A DNA stretch of 32,614 bases, taken from contig MUMD01000035.1 in NCBI GenBank assembly GCA_002155895.1, forward strand, positions 1 through 32,614, written 5' to 3'. This document shows, one piece after another, positions 15,736 through 22,869 of the stretch. The position numbers and the translations under genes were made by a program. Source of the stretch: Streptomyces rochei (GTDB taxonomy: Bacteria > Actinomycetota > Actinomycetes > Streptomycetales > Streptomycetaceae). The notes beneath the pieces were generated by a model. It was not told the DNA's origin. It was given only the letters and a program-made list of their open reading frames with translations, and ran no database searches. Each line of letters starts with the position of its first letter. Positions within the stretch are counted from its first letter, which is position 1.

Positions 15736-17853
15736 ATGTCCATCATCAGTACTGATCACGTCGTCGTGCCCGAGAACGCCGACATCCCCGAGGCCGTCGA
15801 GAACGCCGGGACCGAGGCCGTCGAGGCCGCTCCCGAGACGACCTTCGCCGACCTGGGCCTGCCCGAGGGCATCGTGCGCAAGCTCGCGCAGAACGGCGTG
15901 ACCACCCCCTTCCCGATCCAGGCCGCGACCATCCCGGACGCCCTGGCCGGCAAGGACATCCTCGGCCGGGGCCGCACCGGCTCCGGCAAGACCCTCTCCT
16001 TCGGTCTGCCGACCCTGGCGCAGCTGGCCGGCGGCCGCACCGAGAAGCACAAGCCCCGCGCCGTCATCCTCACCCCGACCCGCGAGCTGGCCATGCAGGT
16101 GGCCGACGCGCTCCAGCCGTACGGCGACGTCGTCGGCCTGCGGATGAAGGTCGTCTGCGGCGGCACCTCGATGGGCAACCAGATCTACGCCCTGGAGAAG
16201 GGCGTCGACATCCTGGTCGCCACCCCGGGCCGCCTGCGCGACATCATCAACCGCGGCGCCTGCTCCCTGGAGAACGTGGAGATCGCGGTCCTCGACGAGG
16301 CCGACCAGATGTCCGACCTGGGCTTCCTGCCCGAGGTCACCGAGCTGCTCGACCAGGTCCCGGCGGGCGGTCAGCGGATGCTGTTCTCCGCGACCATGGA
16401 GAACGAGATCAAGACCCTGGTCGACCGGTACCTGAAGGACCCGGCCCTCCACGAGGTCGACGCCGCCCAGGGCGCCGTGACGACCATGTCGCACCACATC
16501 CTGGTCGTGAAGCCCAAGGACAAGGCGCCGGTCACCGCGGCCATCGCCTCCCGCAAGGGCCGCACCATCATCTTCGTCCGCACCCAGCTGGGCGCCGACC
16601 GCGTCGCCGACCAGCTGCGCGAGTCCGGCGTGAAGGCGGACGCCCTGCACGGCGGCATGACCCAGGGCGCGCGCACCCGCACGCTGGCCGACTTCAAGGA
16701 CGGTTACGTCAACGTCCTGGTCGCCACCGACGTCGCCGCCCGCGGCATCCACGTCGACGGCATCGACCTGGTCCTGAACGTGGACCCGGCCGGCGACCAC
16801 AAGGACTACCTGCACCGCGCCGGCCGTACGGCGCGCGCGGGCCGCACCGGCACCGTCGTCTCCCTCTCCCTGCCGCACCAGCGCCGTCAGATCTTCCGGC
16901 TGATGGAGGACGCGGGCGTCGACGCCACGCGCCACATCATCCAGGGCGGCGCGGCCTTCGACCCGGAGGTCGCCGAGATCACCGGCGCCCGGTCGATGAC
17001 CGAGGTCCAGGCCGAGTCCGCGGGCAACGCGGCCCAGCAGGCCGAGCGCGAGGTCGCCCAGCTCACCAAGGAGCTGGAGCGGGCCCAGCGCCGCGCCGGC
17101 GAGCTGCGTGAGGAGGCGGACCGACTGGTCGCCAGGGTCGCGCGCGAGCGGGGCGAGGACCCCGAGGCGGTGCTGGCCGAGGTCGCCGCCGCCGCGACCG
17201 AGGCCCAGGCCGAGGTCGTGGTGCCCGAGCAGCCCGGCGCCCGGGACGTGGAGAAGGCCGAGCGGAGCGGCGGCCGGGACCGTTCCTTCGACCGCCGTGA
17301 CGACCGCAACGAGCGCCGTGACGACCGTGGCGGCCGTTCCTTCGAGCGTCGTGACGACCGTGGCGGTTTCCGCCGCGATGACCGTCGTGACGACCGTGGC
17401 GGCCGTTCGTTCGAGCGCCGTGACGACCGCGGTGGCTTCCGTCGGGACGACCGTCGTGACGACCGCGGTGGCCGTTCGTTCGAGCGCCGTGACGACCGTG
17501 GCGGCCGTTCCTTCGAGCGTCGTGACGACCGTGGCGGTTTCCGCCGCGATGACCGTCGTGACGACCGGGGTGACCGTGGCGGCTTCCGCCGTGACGACCG
17601 CAACGACCGTCGTGACGACCGTGGCGGCCGTTCGTTCGAGCGCCGTGACGACCGTGGCGGCCGTTCCTTCGAGCGTCGTGACGACCGCGGCGGCCACCGC
17701 GGCAGCGACCGTCCGTTCAACCGCGACCGCCAGGGCGACCGTCCCGGCTTCCGCTCCGGCGGTCACGACCGCCCGTACGGCCGCCGCGACGACCACCGTG
17801 GCTCGTCCTTCGGCCGTCGTGACGACAAGCCGCGCTGGAAGCGCAACGGCTGA
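15736..17853 (+). CDS. DEAD-box RNA helicase with a long RDDRGG-repeat tail
   Basis: A 705-residue ATP-dependent RNA helicase. The core (about residues 35-430) has the Q motif (PFPIQ, Gln62), motif I GRTGSGKT (79-86), LTPTREL, motif II DEAD (186-189), SAT (217-219) and HRAGRTARAGR. A coiled linker (AQQAEREVAQLTKELERAQRRAGELREEADRL) follows. From about residue 511 the tail is an arginine/glycine/aspartate-rich repeat (RRDDRGGRSFE, RRDDRGGFR) resembling RGG boxes of RNA-binding and phase-separating proteins. Start ATG 15736 has GGAAGG 12 bases upstream; in-frame codons from 15589 onward could extend it by up to 49 residues. Likely roles are cold adaptation, ribosome assembly or mRNA decay. A very strong terminator follows. 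Confidence 0.95.
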   Translation: MSIISTDHVVVPENADIPEAVENAGTEAVEAAPETTFADLGLPEGIVRKLAQNGVTTPFPIQAATIPDALAGKDILGRGRTGSGKTLSFGLPTLAQLAGGRTEKHKPRAVILTPTRELAMQVADALQPYGDVVGLRMKVVCGGTSMGNQIYALEKGVDILVATPGRLRDIINRGACSLENVEIAVLDEADQMSDLGFLPEVTELLDQVPAGGQRMLFSATMENEIKTLVDRYLKDPALHEVDAAQGAVTTMSHHILVVKPKDKAPVTAAIASRKGRTIIFVRTQLGADRVADQLRESGVKADALHGGMTQGARTRTLADFKDGYVNVLVATDVAARGIHVDGIDLVLNVDPAGDHKDYLHRAGRTARAGRTGTVVSLSLPHQRRQIFRLMEDAGVDATRHIIQGGAAFDPEVAEITGARSMTEVQAESAGNAAQQAEREVAQLTKELERAQRRAGELREEADRLVARVARERGEDPEAVLAEVAAAATEAQAEVVVPEQPGARDVEKAERSGGRDRSFDRRDDRNERRDDRGGRSFERRDDRGGFRRDDRRDDRGGRSFERRDDRGGFRRDDRRDDRGGRSFERRDDRGGRSFERRDDRGGFRRDDRRDDRGDRGGFRRDDRNDRRDDRGGRSFERRDDRGGRSFERRDDRGGHRGSDRPFNRDRQGDRPGFRSGGHDRPYGRRDDHRGSSFGRRDDKPRWKRNG
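17310..17700 (+). repeat. Coding minisatellite in the helicase tail
   Basis: Degenerate tandem repeats of CGTGACGACCG. A perfect 87-bp direct repeat occurs at 17310-17396 and 17481-17567 (offset 171 bases, 57 codons), with a further partial copy of about 50 bases starting near 17637. All offsets keep the frame. Confidence 0.85.
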
Positions 17854-17883
17854 TCCTCCGGCCGACGCCGAGCGGTAGTACCG

Positions 17884-17926
17884 AGCGCCGTGGCCCCCAC
17901 CCTCACCGGGTGGGGGCCACGGCGCT
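17884..17926. terminator. Strong terminator after the DEAD-box helicase gene
   Basis: Perfect 19-bp stem beginning AGCGCCGTGG (17884-17902 pairing with 17908-17926) with a 5-base loop, 30 bases after the stop codon. No U-tract. Confidence 0.9.
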
Positions 17927-17965
17927 TCCGTCTGCCCGTGCGTCGCACCGATTTCCGGCCACAGA

Positions 17966-17979
17966 GTGACGCATGTCAC
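17966..17979. promoter_or_regulatory. Crp-like operator upstream of the permease
   Basis: GTGACGCATGTCAC fits the Streptomyces Crp pattern GTG-N6-GNCAC and is an inverted repeat (GTGAC/GTCAC, 4-base spacer). It ends 27 bases before the permease start. GntR-type regulators recognise similar symmetric sites, so the regulator is not certain. Confidence 0.45.
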
Positions 17980-18006
17980 GTCGCCTCTCTGGGAATTGCT
18001 GGGGGC

Positions 18007-19542
18007 ATGACAGATGACGCCAAGGCGAGCGGGCTCTCGGACGAGGAACGGCTGGCCCAGCTCGGCTACACCCAGGTTCTGGCCCGCCGCATGTCGGCGT
18101 TCTCCAACTACGCGGTCTCCTTCACCATCATCTCGGTGCTCTCGGGCTGCCTGACCCTCTATCTCTTCGGCATGAACACGGGCGGTCCCGCCGTCATCAC
18201 CTGGGGCTGGGTCGCCGTGGGCCTGATGACCCTCTTCGTCGGCCTGGCGATGGCCGAAATCTGCTCGGCGTACCCGACGTCGGCGGGCCTGTACTTCTGG
18301 GCCCACCGCCTGGCACCGGCCCGGACGGCCGCCGCCTGGGCCTGGTTCACGGGCTGGTTCAACGTGCTGGGCCAGGTCGCGGTCACCGCCGGCATCGACT
18401 TCGGCGCCGCGTCCTTCCTCGGCGCCTACCTGAACCTCCAGTTCGGCTTCGAGGTCACCCCGGGCCGCACGATCCTGCTCTTCGCCGCCATCCTGGTCCT
18501 GCACGGCCTGCTGAACACCTTCGGCGTCCGCATCGTCGGCCTCCTCAACAGCATCAGCGTCTGGTGGCACGTGGTCGGCGTCGCGGTGATCGTCGGCGCG
18601 CTGACCTTCGCGCCGGACCACCACCAGTCGGCGTCCTTCGTCTTCGGCGAGTTCGTCAACAACACCGGCTGGGGCAGCGGCGTCTACGTGGTCCTCATCG
18701 GGCTCCTGATGGCCCAGTACACCTTCACCGGCTACGACGCCTCCGCCCACATGACCGAGGAGACGCACGACGCGTCCACGGCCGGCCCCCGGGGAATCGT
18801 CCGCTCCATCTGGACCTCCTGGATCGCCGGCTTCGTCCTCCTCCTCGGTTTCACCTTCGCCATCCAGTCCTACGAGGGCGCCCTTACGTCCCCCACCGGC
18901 GCGCCGCCCGCGCAGATCCTGCTCGACGCGCTCGGCGCCACCGCCGGCAAGCTGCTCCTCCTCGTCGTCATCGGAGCCCAGCTGTTCTGCGGGATGGCGT
19001 CGGTGACGGCCAACAGCCGCATGATCTACGCCTTCTCCCGCGACGGCGCGCTGCCCTTCTCGCACGTCTGGCACACCGTGAACCCGCGCACCCGCACCCC
19101 GGTCGCCGCCGTCTGGCTGGCCGCGCTCGGCGCGCTCGCCCTGGGCCTGCCCTACCTGATCAACGTCACCGCGTACGCGGCGGTGACCTCGATCGCCGTC
19201 ATCGGCCTCTACATCGCCTACGTCATCCCGACCCTGCTGCGGGTGCGCAAGGGGGCCGCCTTCGAGCGGGGACCGTGGCACCTGGGCCGCTGGTCGCAGC
19301 CGGTGGGCGTGATCGCGGTCAGCTGGGTCTGCGTCATCACGGTCCTGTTCATGCTGCCGCAGGTCTCCCCGGTCACCCCGGAGAACTTCAACTACGCCCC
19401 CGTCGCCGTCCTCGTCGTCCTCGGCTTCGCGGCGACCTGGTGGCTGGCCTCGGCCCGCCACTGGTTCCTCAATCCCGACCACGAACGCACCCGGGCCCGC
19501 GCGGCGGCCCGCGCGAACGCCCCCGAGCCGGTGGACCCGTAG
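18007..19542 (+). CDS. APC-superfamily amino acid permease (ACT / GABA-choline type)
   Basis: A 511-residue integral membrane transporter with about 12 hydrophobic segments. The segment GYDASAHMTEETHDASTAGPRGI, near residues 240-262, is the signature of the amino-acid/choline transporter branch (eukaryotic and bacterial GABA, choline and polyamine permeases). The likely substrate is GABA, another amino acid or an amine; it cannot be settled from sequence. Start ATG 18007 has a poor ribosome site (GGGGG directly upstream). A Crp-like inverted repeat lies 27 bases before the start, which suggests control by carbon or nitrogen state. It is monocistronic; an inverted repeat at 19565-19609 may end the transcript. 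Confidence 0.93.
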   Translation: MTDDAKASGLSDEERLAQLGYTQVLARRMSAFSNYAVSFTIISVLSGCLTLYLFGMNTGGPAVITWGWVAVGLMTLFVGLAMAEICSAYPTSAGLYFWAHRLAPARTAAAWAWFTGWFNVLGQVAVTAGIDFGAASFLGAYLNLQFGFEVTPGRTILLFAAILVLHGLLNTFGVRIVGLLNSISVWWHVVGVAVIVGALTFAPDHHQSASFVFGEFVNNTGWGSGVYVVLIGLLMAQYTFTGYDASAHMTEETHDASTAGPRGIVRSIWTSWIAGFVLLLGFTFAIQSYEGALTSPTGAPPAQILLDALGATAGKLLLLVVIGAQLFCGMASVTANSRMIYAFSRDGALPFSHVWHTVNPRTRTPVAAVWLAALGALALGLPYLINVTAYAAVTSIAVIGLYIAYVIPTLLRVRKGAAFERGPWHLGRWSQPVGVIAVSWVCVITVLFMLPQVSPVTPENFNYAPVAVLVVLGFAATWWLASARHWFLNPDHERTRARAAARANAPEPVDP

Positions 19543-19564
19543 CACCGCCGGCCGACGCATCCAC

Positions 19565-19609
19565 GACGCGGCCGTGACCCGGATACCCGATCGGCGTCCC
19601 GGCCGCGTC
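19565..19609. terminator. Possible permease terminator
   Basis: Perfect 10-bp inverted repeat (GACGCGGCCG/CGGCCGCGTC) with a 25-base loop, 22 bases after the permease stop. The long loop lowers confidence. Confidence 0.35.
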
Positions 19610-19658
19610 GGGCTATGCTCGGTGTGGCAACATCACGCAACACCGCGCAACACCCCCT

Positions 19659-19731
19659 GGGCCCTTAGCTCAATTGGCAGAGCAGTGGACTTTTAATCCA
19701 TTGGTTGTGGGTTCGAGTCCCACAGGGCCTA
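19659..19731 (+). tRNA. tRNA-Lys(TTT)
   Basis: A 73-base cloverleaf. The acceptor is GGGCCCT/AGGGCCT (terminal G-T wobble) with discriminator A; the D-arm is GCTC-GAGC; the anticodon arm is GTGGA-CTTTTAA-TCCAT with anticodon TTT; the T-arm is GTGGG-TTCGAGT-CCCAC. TATGCT at 19614-19619 is a likely -10. Confidence 0.97.
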
Positions 19732-19739
19732 CCCGTGCG

Positions 19740-19767
19740 GACGGGACCGTCGGACGGCGGTCCCGTC
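19740..19767 (+). terminator. Terminator after tRNA-Lys
   Basis: 10-bp stem (GACGGGACCG/CGGTCCCGTC) with an 8-base loop, 8 bases past the tRNA, followed by GTCGTCGTTT. Confidence 0.8.
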
Positions 19768-19821
19768 GTCGTTTCCGGGGGCGCGCCGACCTGCCGCCCG
19801 CCCGCCTAGCGGAGTTCGCCC

Positions 19822-20952
19822 ATGCCCCTGCCGTACGTCCTCCTCTCCGCCGCCGTCTCCCTCGACGGGTACCTGGACGACACCGGCCCCGAACGGCTCC
19901 TGCTCTCCTCCCCGGCCGACTTCGACCGCGTCGACGAGGTGCGCGCGTCCGTCGACGCGATCCTCGTCGGCGCCGGCACGATCCGCGCCGACAACCCGCG
20001 GCTGCTGGTGAACTCCGCCGAGCGGCGGGCCGCCCGGGTCGCGGCGGGGCGGACGGAGTACCCCCTCAAGGTCACCGTCAGCGCCACCGGCGAGCTGGAC
20101 CCGGCGGCACGGTTCTGGCACACGGGCGGGGACAAGGTGCTGCTCACCACGGACGAGGGCGCCCGGCGGGCCCGGACCCTCGGTCTCGCCGCCGACGTCG
20201 TGCCGCTGGGGGCGGCGTTCGACTGGCGCGCGGCGCTGGAGCACCTGCACGACCGGCGGGGCGTGCGGCGGCTGATGGTCGAGGGCGGGGGGACCGTGCA
20301 CACCCAGCTGCTGCGCCGGGAACTCGCCGACGAACTGCAGCTCGTCCTCGCGCCGCTGCTCGTGGGCGACCCGGACGCGCCCCGGCTGTTCGGGCCCGGC
20401 GGGTACCAGAGCGGCCGGCTCAGGCTGGTGGAGTCGCGGCGCATCGAGGACGTCGTACTGGCGCGGTACCTGCCGACGGCGCCCGGCACCGGCGACCGGG
20501 TGGCCGCCGCCGACCGGCACTGGCTGGCGCTCGCCTGCGAGCTGGCCGAGCTGTGCCCGCCCTCGCGGACCGCCTTCAGCGTGGGGGCGGTCGTGGTCGC
20601 CGCCGACGGGACGGAGCTGGCGCGCGGGTACTCGCGGGAGGGCGGCGACCCCGCCGTGCACGCGGAGGAGGCCGCGCTCGCCAAGATCACCCCGGACGAC
20701 CCCCGGCTCGCCGGGGCCACCGTGTACTCCAGCCTGGAGCCCTGCGCCCGCCGCGCCTCCCGGCCGGTCCCGTGCGCCCGGCTGATCCTCGACGCGGGGG
20801 CGCGCCGCGTGGTCACGGCCTGGCGCGAGCCGGACACCTTCGTGCCGGGGGCGGACGGCAGCGGAGTGCTCGCCGCGGGGGGTGCCGTCGTCGTCGTACT
20901 GCCGGAGTACGAGGAGCGGGCGAAGGCGCCGAACCGCCATCTGGAGGGGTAG
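19822..20952 (+). CDS. RibD-like fusion: reductase domain followed by deaminase domain
   Basis: A 376-residue cytoplasmic protein. Residues 1 to about 225 form a RibD C-terminal/dihydrofolate-reductase-like domain (LSAAVSLDGYLDD; ILVGAGTIRADNPRLLV; LMVEGGGTVHTQLL). Residues 235-376 form a cytidine-deaminase-like zinc domain with HAE (His280, Glu282) and Cys308 and Cys318. Canonical RibD has the deaminase first, so the order is reversed. The zinc loop has 9 residues between the cysteines rather than 8, and the usual HGRTPP is replaced by RRASRPVP, which suggests altered substrate use. It could still act in riboflavin synthesis or on another pyrimidine. Start ATG 19822 has GGAG upstream. It is flanked by two tRNA genes. 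Confidence 0.85.
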   Translation: MPLPYVLLSAAVSLDGYLDDTGPERLLLSSPADFDRVDEVRASVDAILVGAGTIRADNPRLLVNSAERRAARVAAGRTEYPLKVTVSATGELDPAARFWHTGGDKVLLTTDEGARRARTLGLAADVVPLGAAFDWRAALEHLHDRRGVRRLMVEGGGTVHTQLLRRELADELQLVLAPLLVGDPDAPRLFGPGGYQSGRLRLVESRRIEDVVLARYLPTAPGTGDRVAAADRHWLALACELAELCPPSRTAFSVGAVVVAADGTELARGYSREGGDPAVHAEEAALAKITPDDPRLAGATVYSSLEPCARRASRPVPCARLILDAGARRVVTAWREPDTFVPGADGSGVLAAGGAVVVVLPEYEERAKAPNRHLEG

Positions 20953-21007
20953 GCGCATACGCGTGTGCGCCGGACCCCCGGGATGACGTACACTGGAGAC
21001 ACAACGA

Positions 21008-21081
21008 CGCGGGGTGGAGCAGCTCGGTAGCTCGCTGGGCTCATAACCCAGAGGTCGCAGGTTCAAATCCTGTCCCCGCTA
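21008..21081 (+). tRNA. Initiator tRNA-fMet(CAT)
   Basis: A 74-base cloverleaf with initiator hallmarks: an unpaired first acceptor position (C1 facing T72) and three G-C pairs closing the anticodon stem (CTGGG-CTCATAA-CCCAG). Anticodon CAT. CCA is not encoded. A -10 element TACACT lies at 20989-20994. Confidence 0.96.
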
Positions 21082-21088
21082 CTGAAGG

Positions 21089-21124
21089 CCGAAGGCCGGA
21101 ATCCGAAAGGGTTCCGGCCTTCGG
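21089..21124 (+). terminator. Terminator after the initiator tRNA
   Basis: 16-bp stem (CCGAAGGCCGGAATCC/GGGTTCCGGCCTTCGG, one G-T pair) capped by a GAAA tetraloop, 7 bases after the tRNA. Confidence 0.9.
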
Positions 21125-21266
21125 TGCGTCCGCGCCCCCTCCCGTGTCCTCACCTCCGTGCGTTCACCCGTTCGGTCCGCACGGCTCGCCGCCCCCGAGC
21201 GCCCCGGGAAACCTGGAGCACGGGACGACAGGCGGCGTGGACGTGCGGGGTGGCGGGAGACGAGTG

Positions 21267-22466
21267 GTGCGGCCAGGTGACGTGGACGGCGAGGGAGCGC
21301 ACGCCAGGGCCGGCGGCCGCCTCCCCGGCGATCCCGTGCCCGACCCCGGCCTGGGCGACGCCTCGGAGGTCCCGCCGGCCGCGGCCGGACGGCGCGGCCG
21401 GAACCGGTACGGGCGCGTCCTCGTGCGCCTGCTGCCGGTGCTGCTGATCGTCATCGCCGTCCTGTACGACAGCTTCACCCCCCGGTACTTCACCGCCGGT
21501 CCCCTCTACACGGCGGCGCCGCTGGTCGCCGCGGCCGTCTACTCCCGGCGCGGGACGGTCCTCACCGGGATCACCGTGGTCGCCGTCGTCGTCGGACTCC
21601 AGCTGCGCAAGGAGGTCATCCACTACGTCGACTCCCTCACGGAGCTGATCACCATCGCGACGGTGGCCGTGCTCGCCGTCTTCGTCAACGCCTTCGTCCG
21701 CCGCGCCGGCGAGCAGCTCGTCTCCGTCCGCGAGATCGCCGAGGCCGCCCAGCGGGCGGTGCTGCCCGAACCCGCCGAGCGGATCGGCGGGTTCGAGATC
21801 GCCGCCTGCTACGAGGCCGCGCAGGCCGACGCGTTCATCGGCGGCGACCTCTACGCGGTGCAGGACAGCCCACGCGGGGTCCGGCTCGTCGTCGGCGACG
21901 TGCGGGGCAAGGGCATGGGCGCGGTGGCCGCCGTCGCCGTCGTGATCGGCGCGTTCCGGGAGGCCGCCGAGCAGGAGGCGACGCTGGAGGCGGTGGCGCA
22001 GCGCCTGGAGCGGGCGCTGGCCCGCGAGGGCACCCGGCGCGACGGCCTGGACGCCTTCGAGGGCTTCACCACCGCCGTGCTCGCCGAACTCCCGCACGGC
22101 GACGGGGTGGTGCGCATCCTCAACCGGGGACATCCGCCGCCCCTTCTGCTGTACGCCGACGGCACCCTGCACCCGCTGCCCGCCCGGGAGTCCGCGCTGC
22201 CGCTCGGGATGGGGGAACTGGGCGTGTGGCCCGACCGGGCGGAGCAGGCGCCGTTCCCCGCCGGGGCGACGCTGCTGCTCTACACCGACGGGCTGTCGGA
22301 AGCGCGGGACGCCGAGGGCGAGTTCTACGATCCGCACGAGCGGCTGGCCGGCCACGTGTTCCGGCATCCGGCGGACCTGCTCGACGCGCTCGCCGAGGAC
22401 GTGCGCCGGCATTCCGGCGGCGGCATGGCCGACGACATGGCGCTGCTCGCCGTACGGCGCCCCTGA
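21267..22466 (+). CDS. Membrane PP2C-type (SpoIIE-like) serine/threonine phosphatase
   Basis: About 399 residues. After a basic N-terminal region come four hydrophobic segments (containing LLPVLLIVIAVLY, LYTAAPLVAAAVY, ITVVAVVVGLQL and ITIATVAVLAVFV), then a SpoIIE/RsbU-type PP2C domain. Its metal and catalytic motifs are present: GGDLYAV, GDVRGKGMGA, LNRGHPPPLLLY, YTDGLSEARD and DDMALLAVR. Such enzymes dephosphorylate anti-anti-sigma factors in partner-switching systems; no anti-sigma or STAS gene is adjacent, so its partner must be elsewhere. The start is uncertain: GTG 21267 has GGGAG 7 bases upstream, while GTG at 21264 and 21237 are alternatives. It is followed by about 230 bases and then the c-di-AMP riboswitch. 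Confidence 0.9.
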   Translation: MRPGDVDGEGAHARAGGRLPGDPVPDPGLGDASEVPPAAAGRRGRNRYGRVLVRLLPVLLIVIAVLYDSFTPRYFTAGPLYTAAPLVAAAVYSRRGTVLTGITVVAVVVGLQLRKEVIHYVDSLTELITIATVAVLAVFVNAFVRRAGEQLVSVREIAEAAQRAVLPEPAERIGGFEIAACYEAAQADAFIGGDLYAVQDSPRGVRLVVGDVRGKGMGAVAAVAVVIGAFREAAEQEATLEAVAQRLERALAREGTRRDGLDAFEGFTTAVLAELPHGDGVVRILNRGHPPPLLLYADGTLHPLPARESALPLGMGELGVWPDRAEQAPFPAGATLLLYTDGLSEARDAEGEFYDPHERLAGHVFRHPADLLDALAEDVRRHSGGGMADDMALLAVRRP

Positions 22467-22505
22467 TCACGCCCGGTGACGGAGCAAGCGCCCTCCGCAT
22501 AACAA

Positions 22506-22520
22506 CTGACATACCGTCAG
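22506..22520. promoter_or_regulatory. Inverted repeat in the gap between the phosphatase gene and the riboswitch
   Basis: CTGAC-ATACC-GTCAG, 40 bases after the phosphatase stop. It resembles TetR-family operators. The surrounding stretch (22467-22699) has no gene; it presumably carries the promoter for the riboswitch-peptidase transcript. The AT-rich TATTAACGTTCGATAACG near 22649-22667 is the best promoter candidate. Confidence 0.35.
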
Positions 22521-22699
22521 GTGGGGTGGATGTGGAAAGTGATGCTGAAGGGCGGTCAACTCGCCCGGATTTCACCGTGCGTGAGGCGTGTGTCCGCCCG
22601 GATTTCGGTAATGATCAAGCGGAACGGCTTGGAATCCGAGCCCCGCGTCTATTAACGTTCGATAACGCAGCGCGGTCGTCCCAGCCGTCACAGAAGGCG

Positions 22700-22850
22700 G
22701 CTCCGTGCGCACGCGCCGAATCCCGTAAGGGAACCGGGGAACCACCACTTGGGGTGAATCGGGCGTGACCCGCCGTGTCTCCACGGCTGATCACGCGCGT
22801 AGGAGACCTTCCTGCTCCGAACCCGTCAGCTAACCCGGTAGGCGAAAGGA
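22700..22850 (+). ncRNA. c-di-AMP riboswitch (ydaO/yuaA class)
   Basis: The leader contains the conserved core of the ydaO class: GCCGAATCC near the 5' end, GGGGAACCACC and GGGGTGAATCGGG in the middle, and CCGTCAGCTAACCCGGTAGGC at the 3' side; the outer pairing is CGCC with GGCG. It ends just before the ribosome site of the M23 peptidase gene. In actinobacteria these riboswitches control cell-wall hydrolases and generally reduce expression when c-di-AMP is high. The 5' boundary is approximate. Confidence 0.92.
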
Positions 22851-22869
22851 AGGAAAGGAGTACGCCCAC

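Noticed and set aside
17310-17700. CRISPR-like regular repeat array
   Set aside because: Repeats are coding, degenerate, lack unique spacers and encode RDDRGG motifs.
17108-17878. 256-codon plus-strand frame inside the helicase tail (Val/Thr/Ala repeats)
   Set aside because: An alternate frame of the in-frame repeat; the repeat keeps all frames open.
15487-19560. 4-kb minus-strand frame opposite the helicase and permease
   Set aside because: Spans two well-supported genes and a terminator; its translation is Val/Gly/Asp repeat sequence mirroring the helicase minisatellite.
19659-21081. Integrative-element attachment sites at tRNA-Lys or tRNA-fMet
   Set aside because: No integrase, no duplicated tRNA 3' end and no foreign genes nearby.
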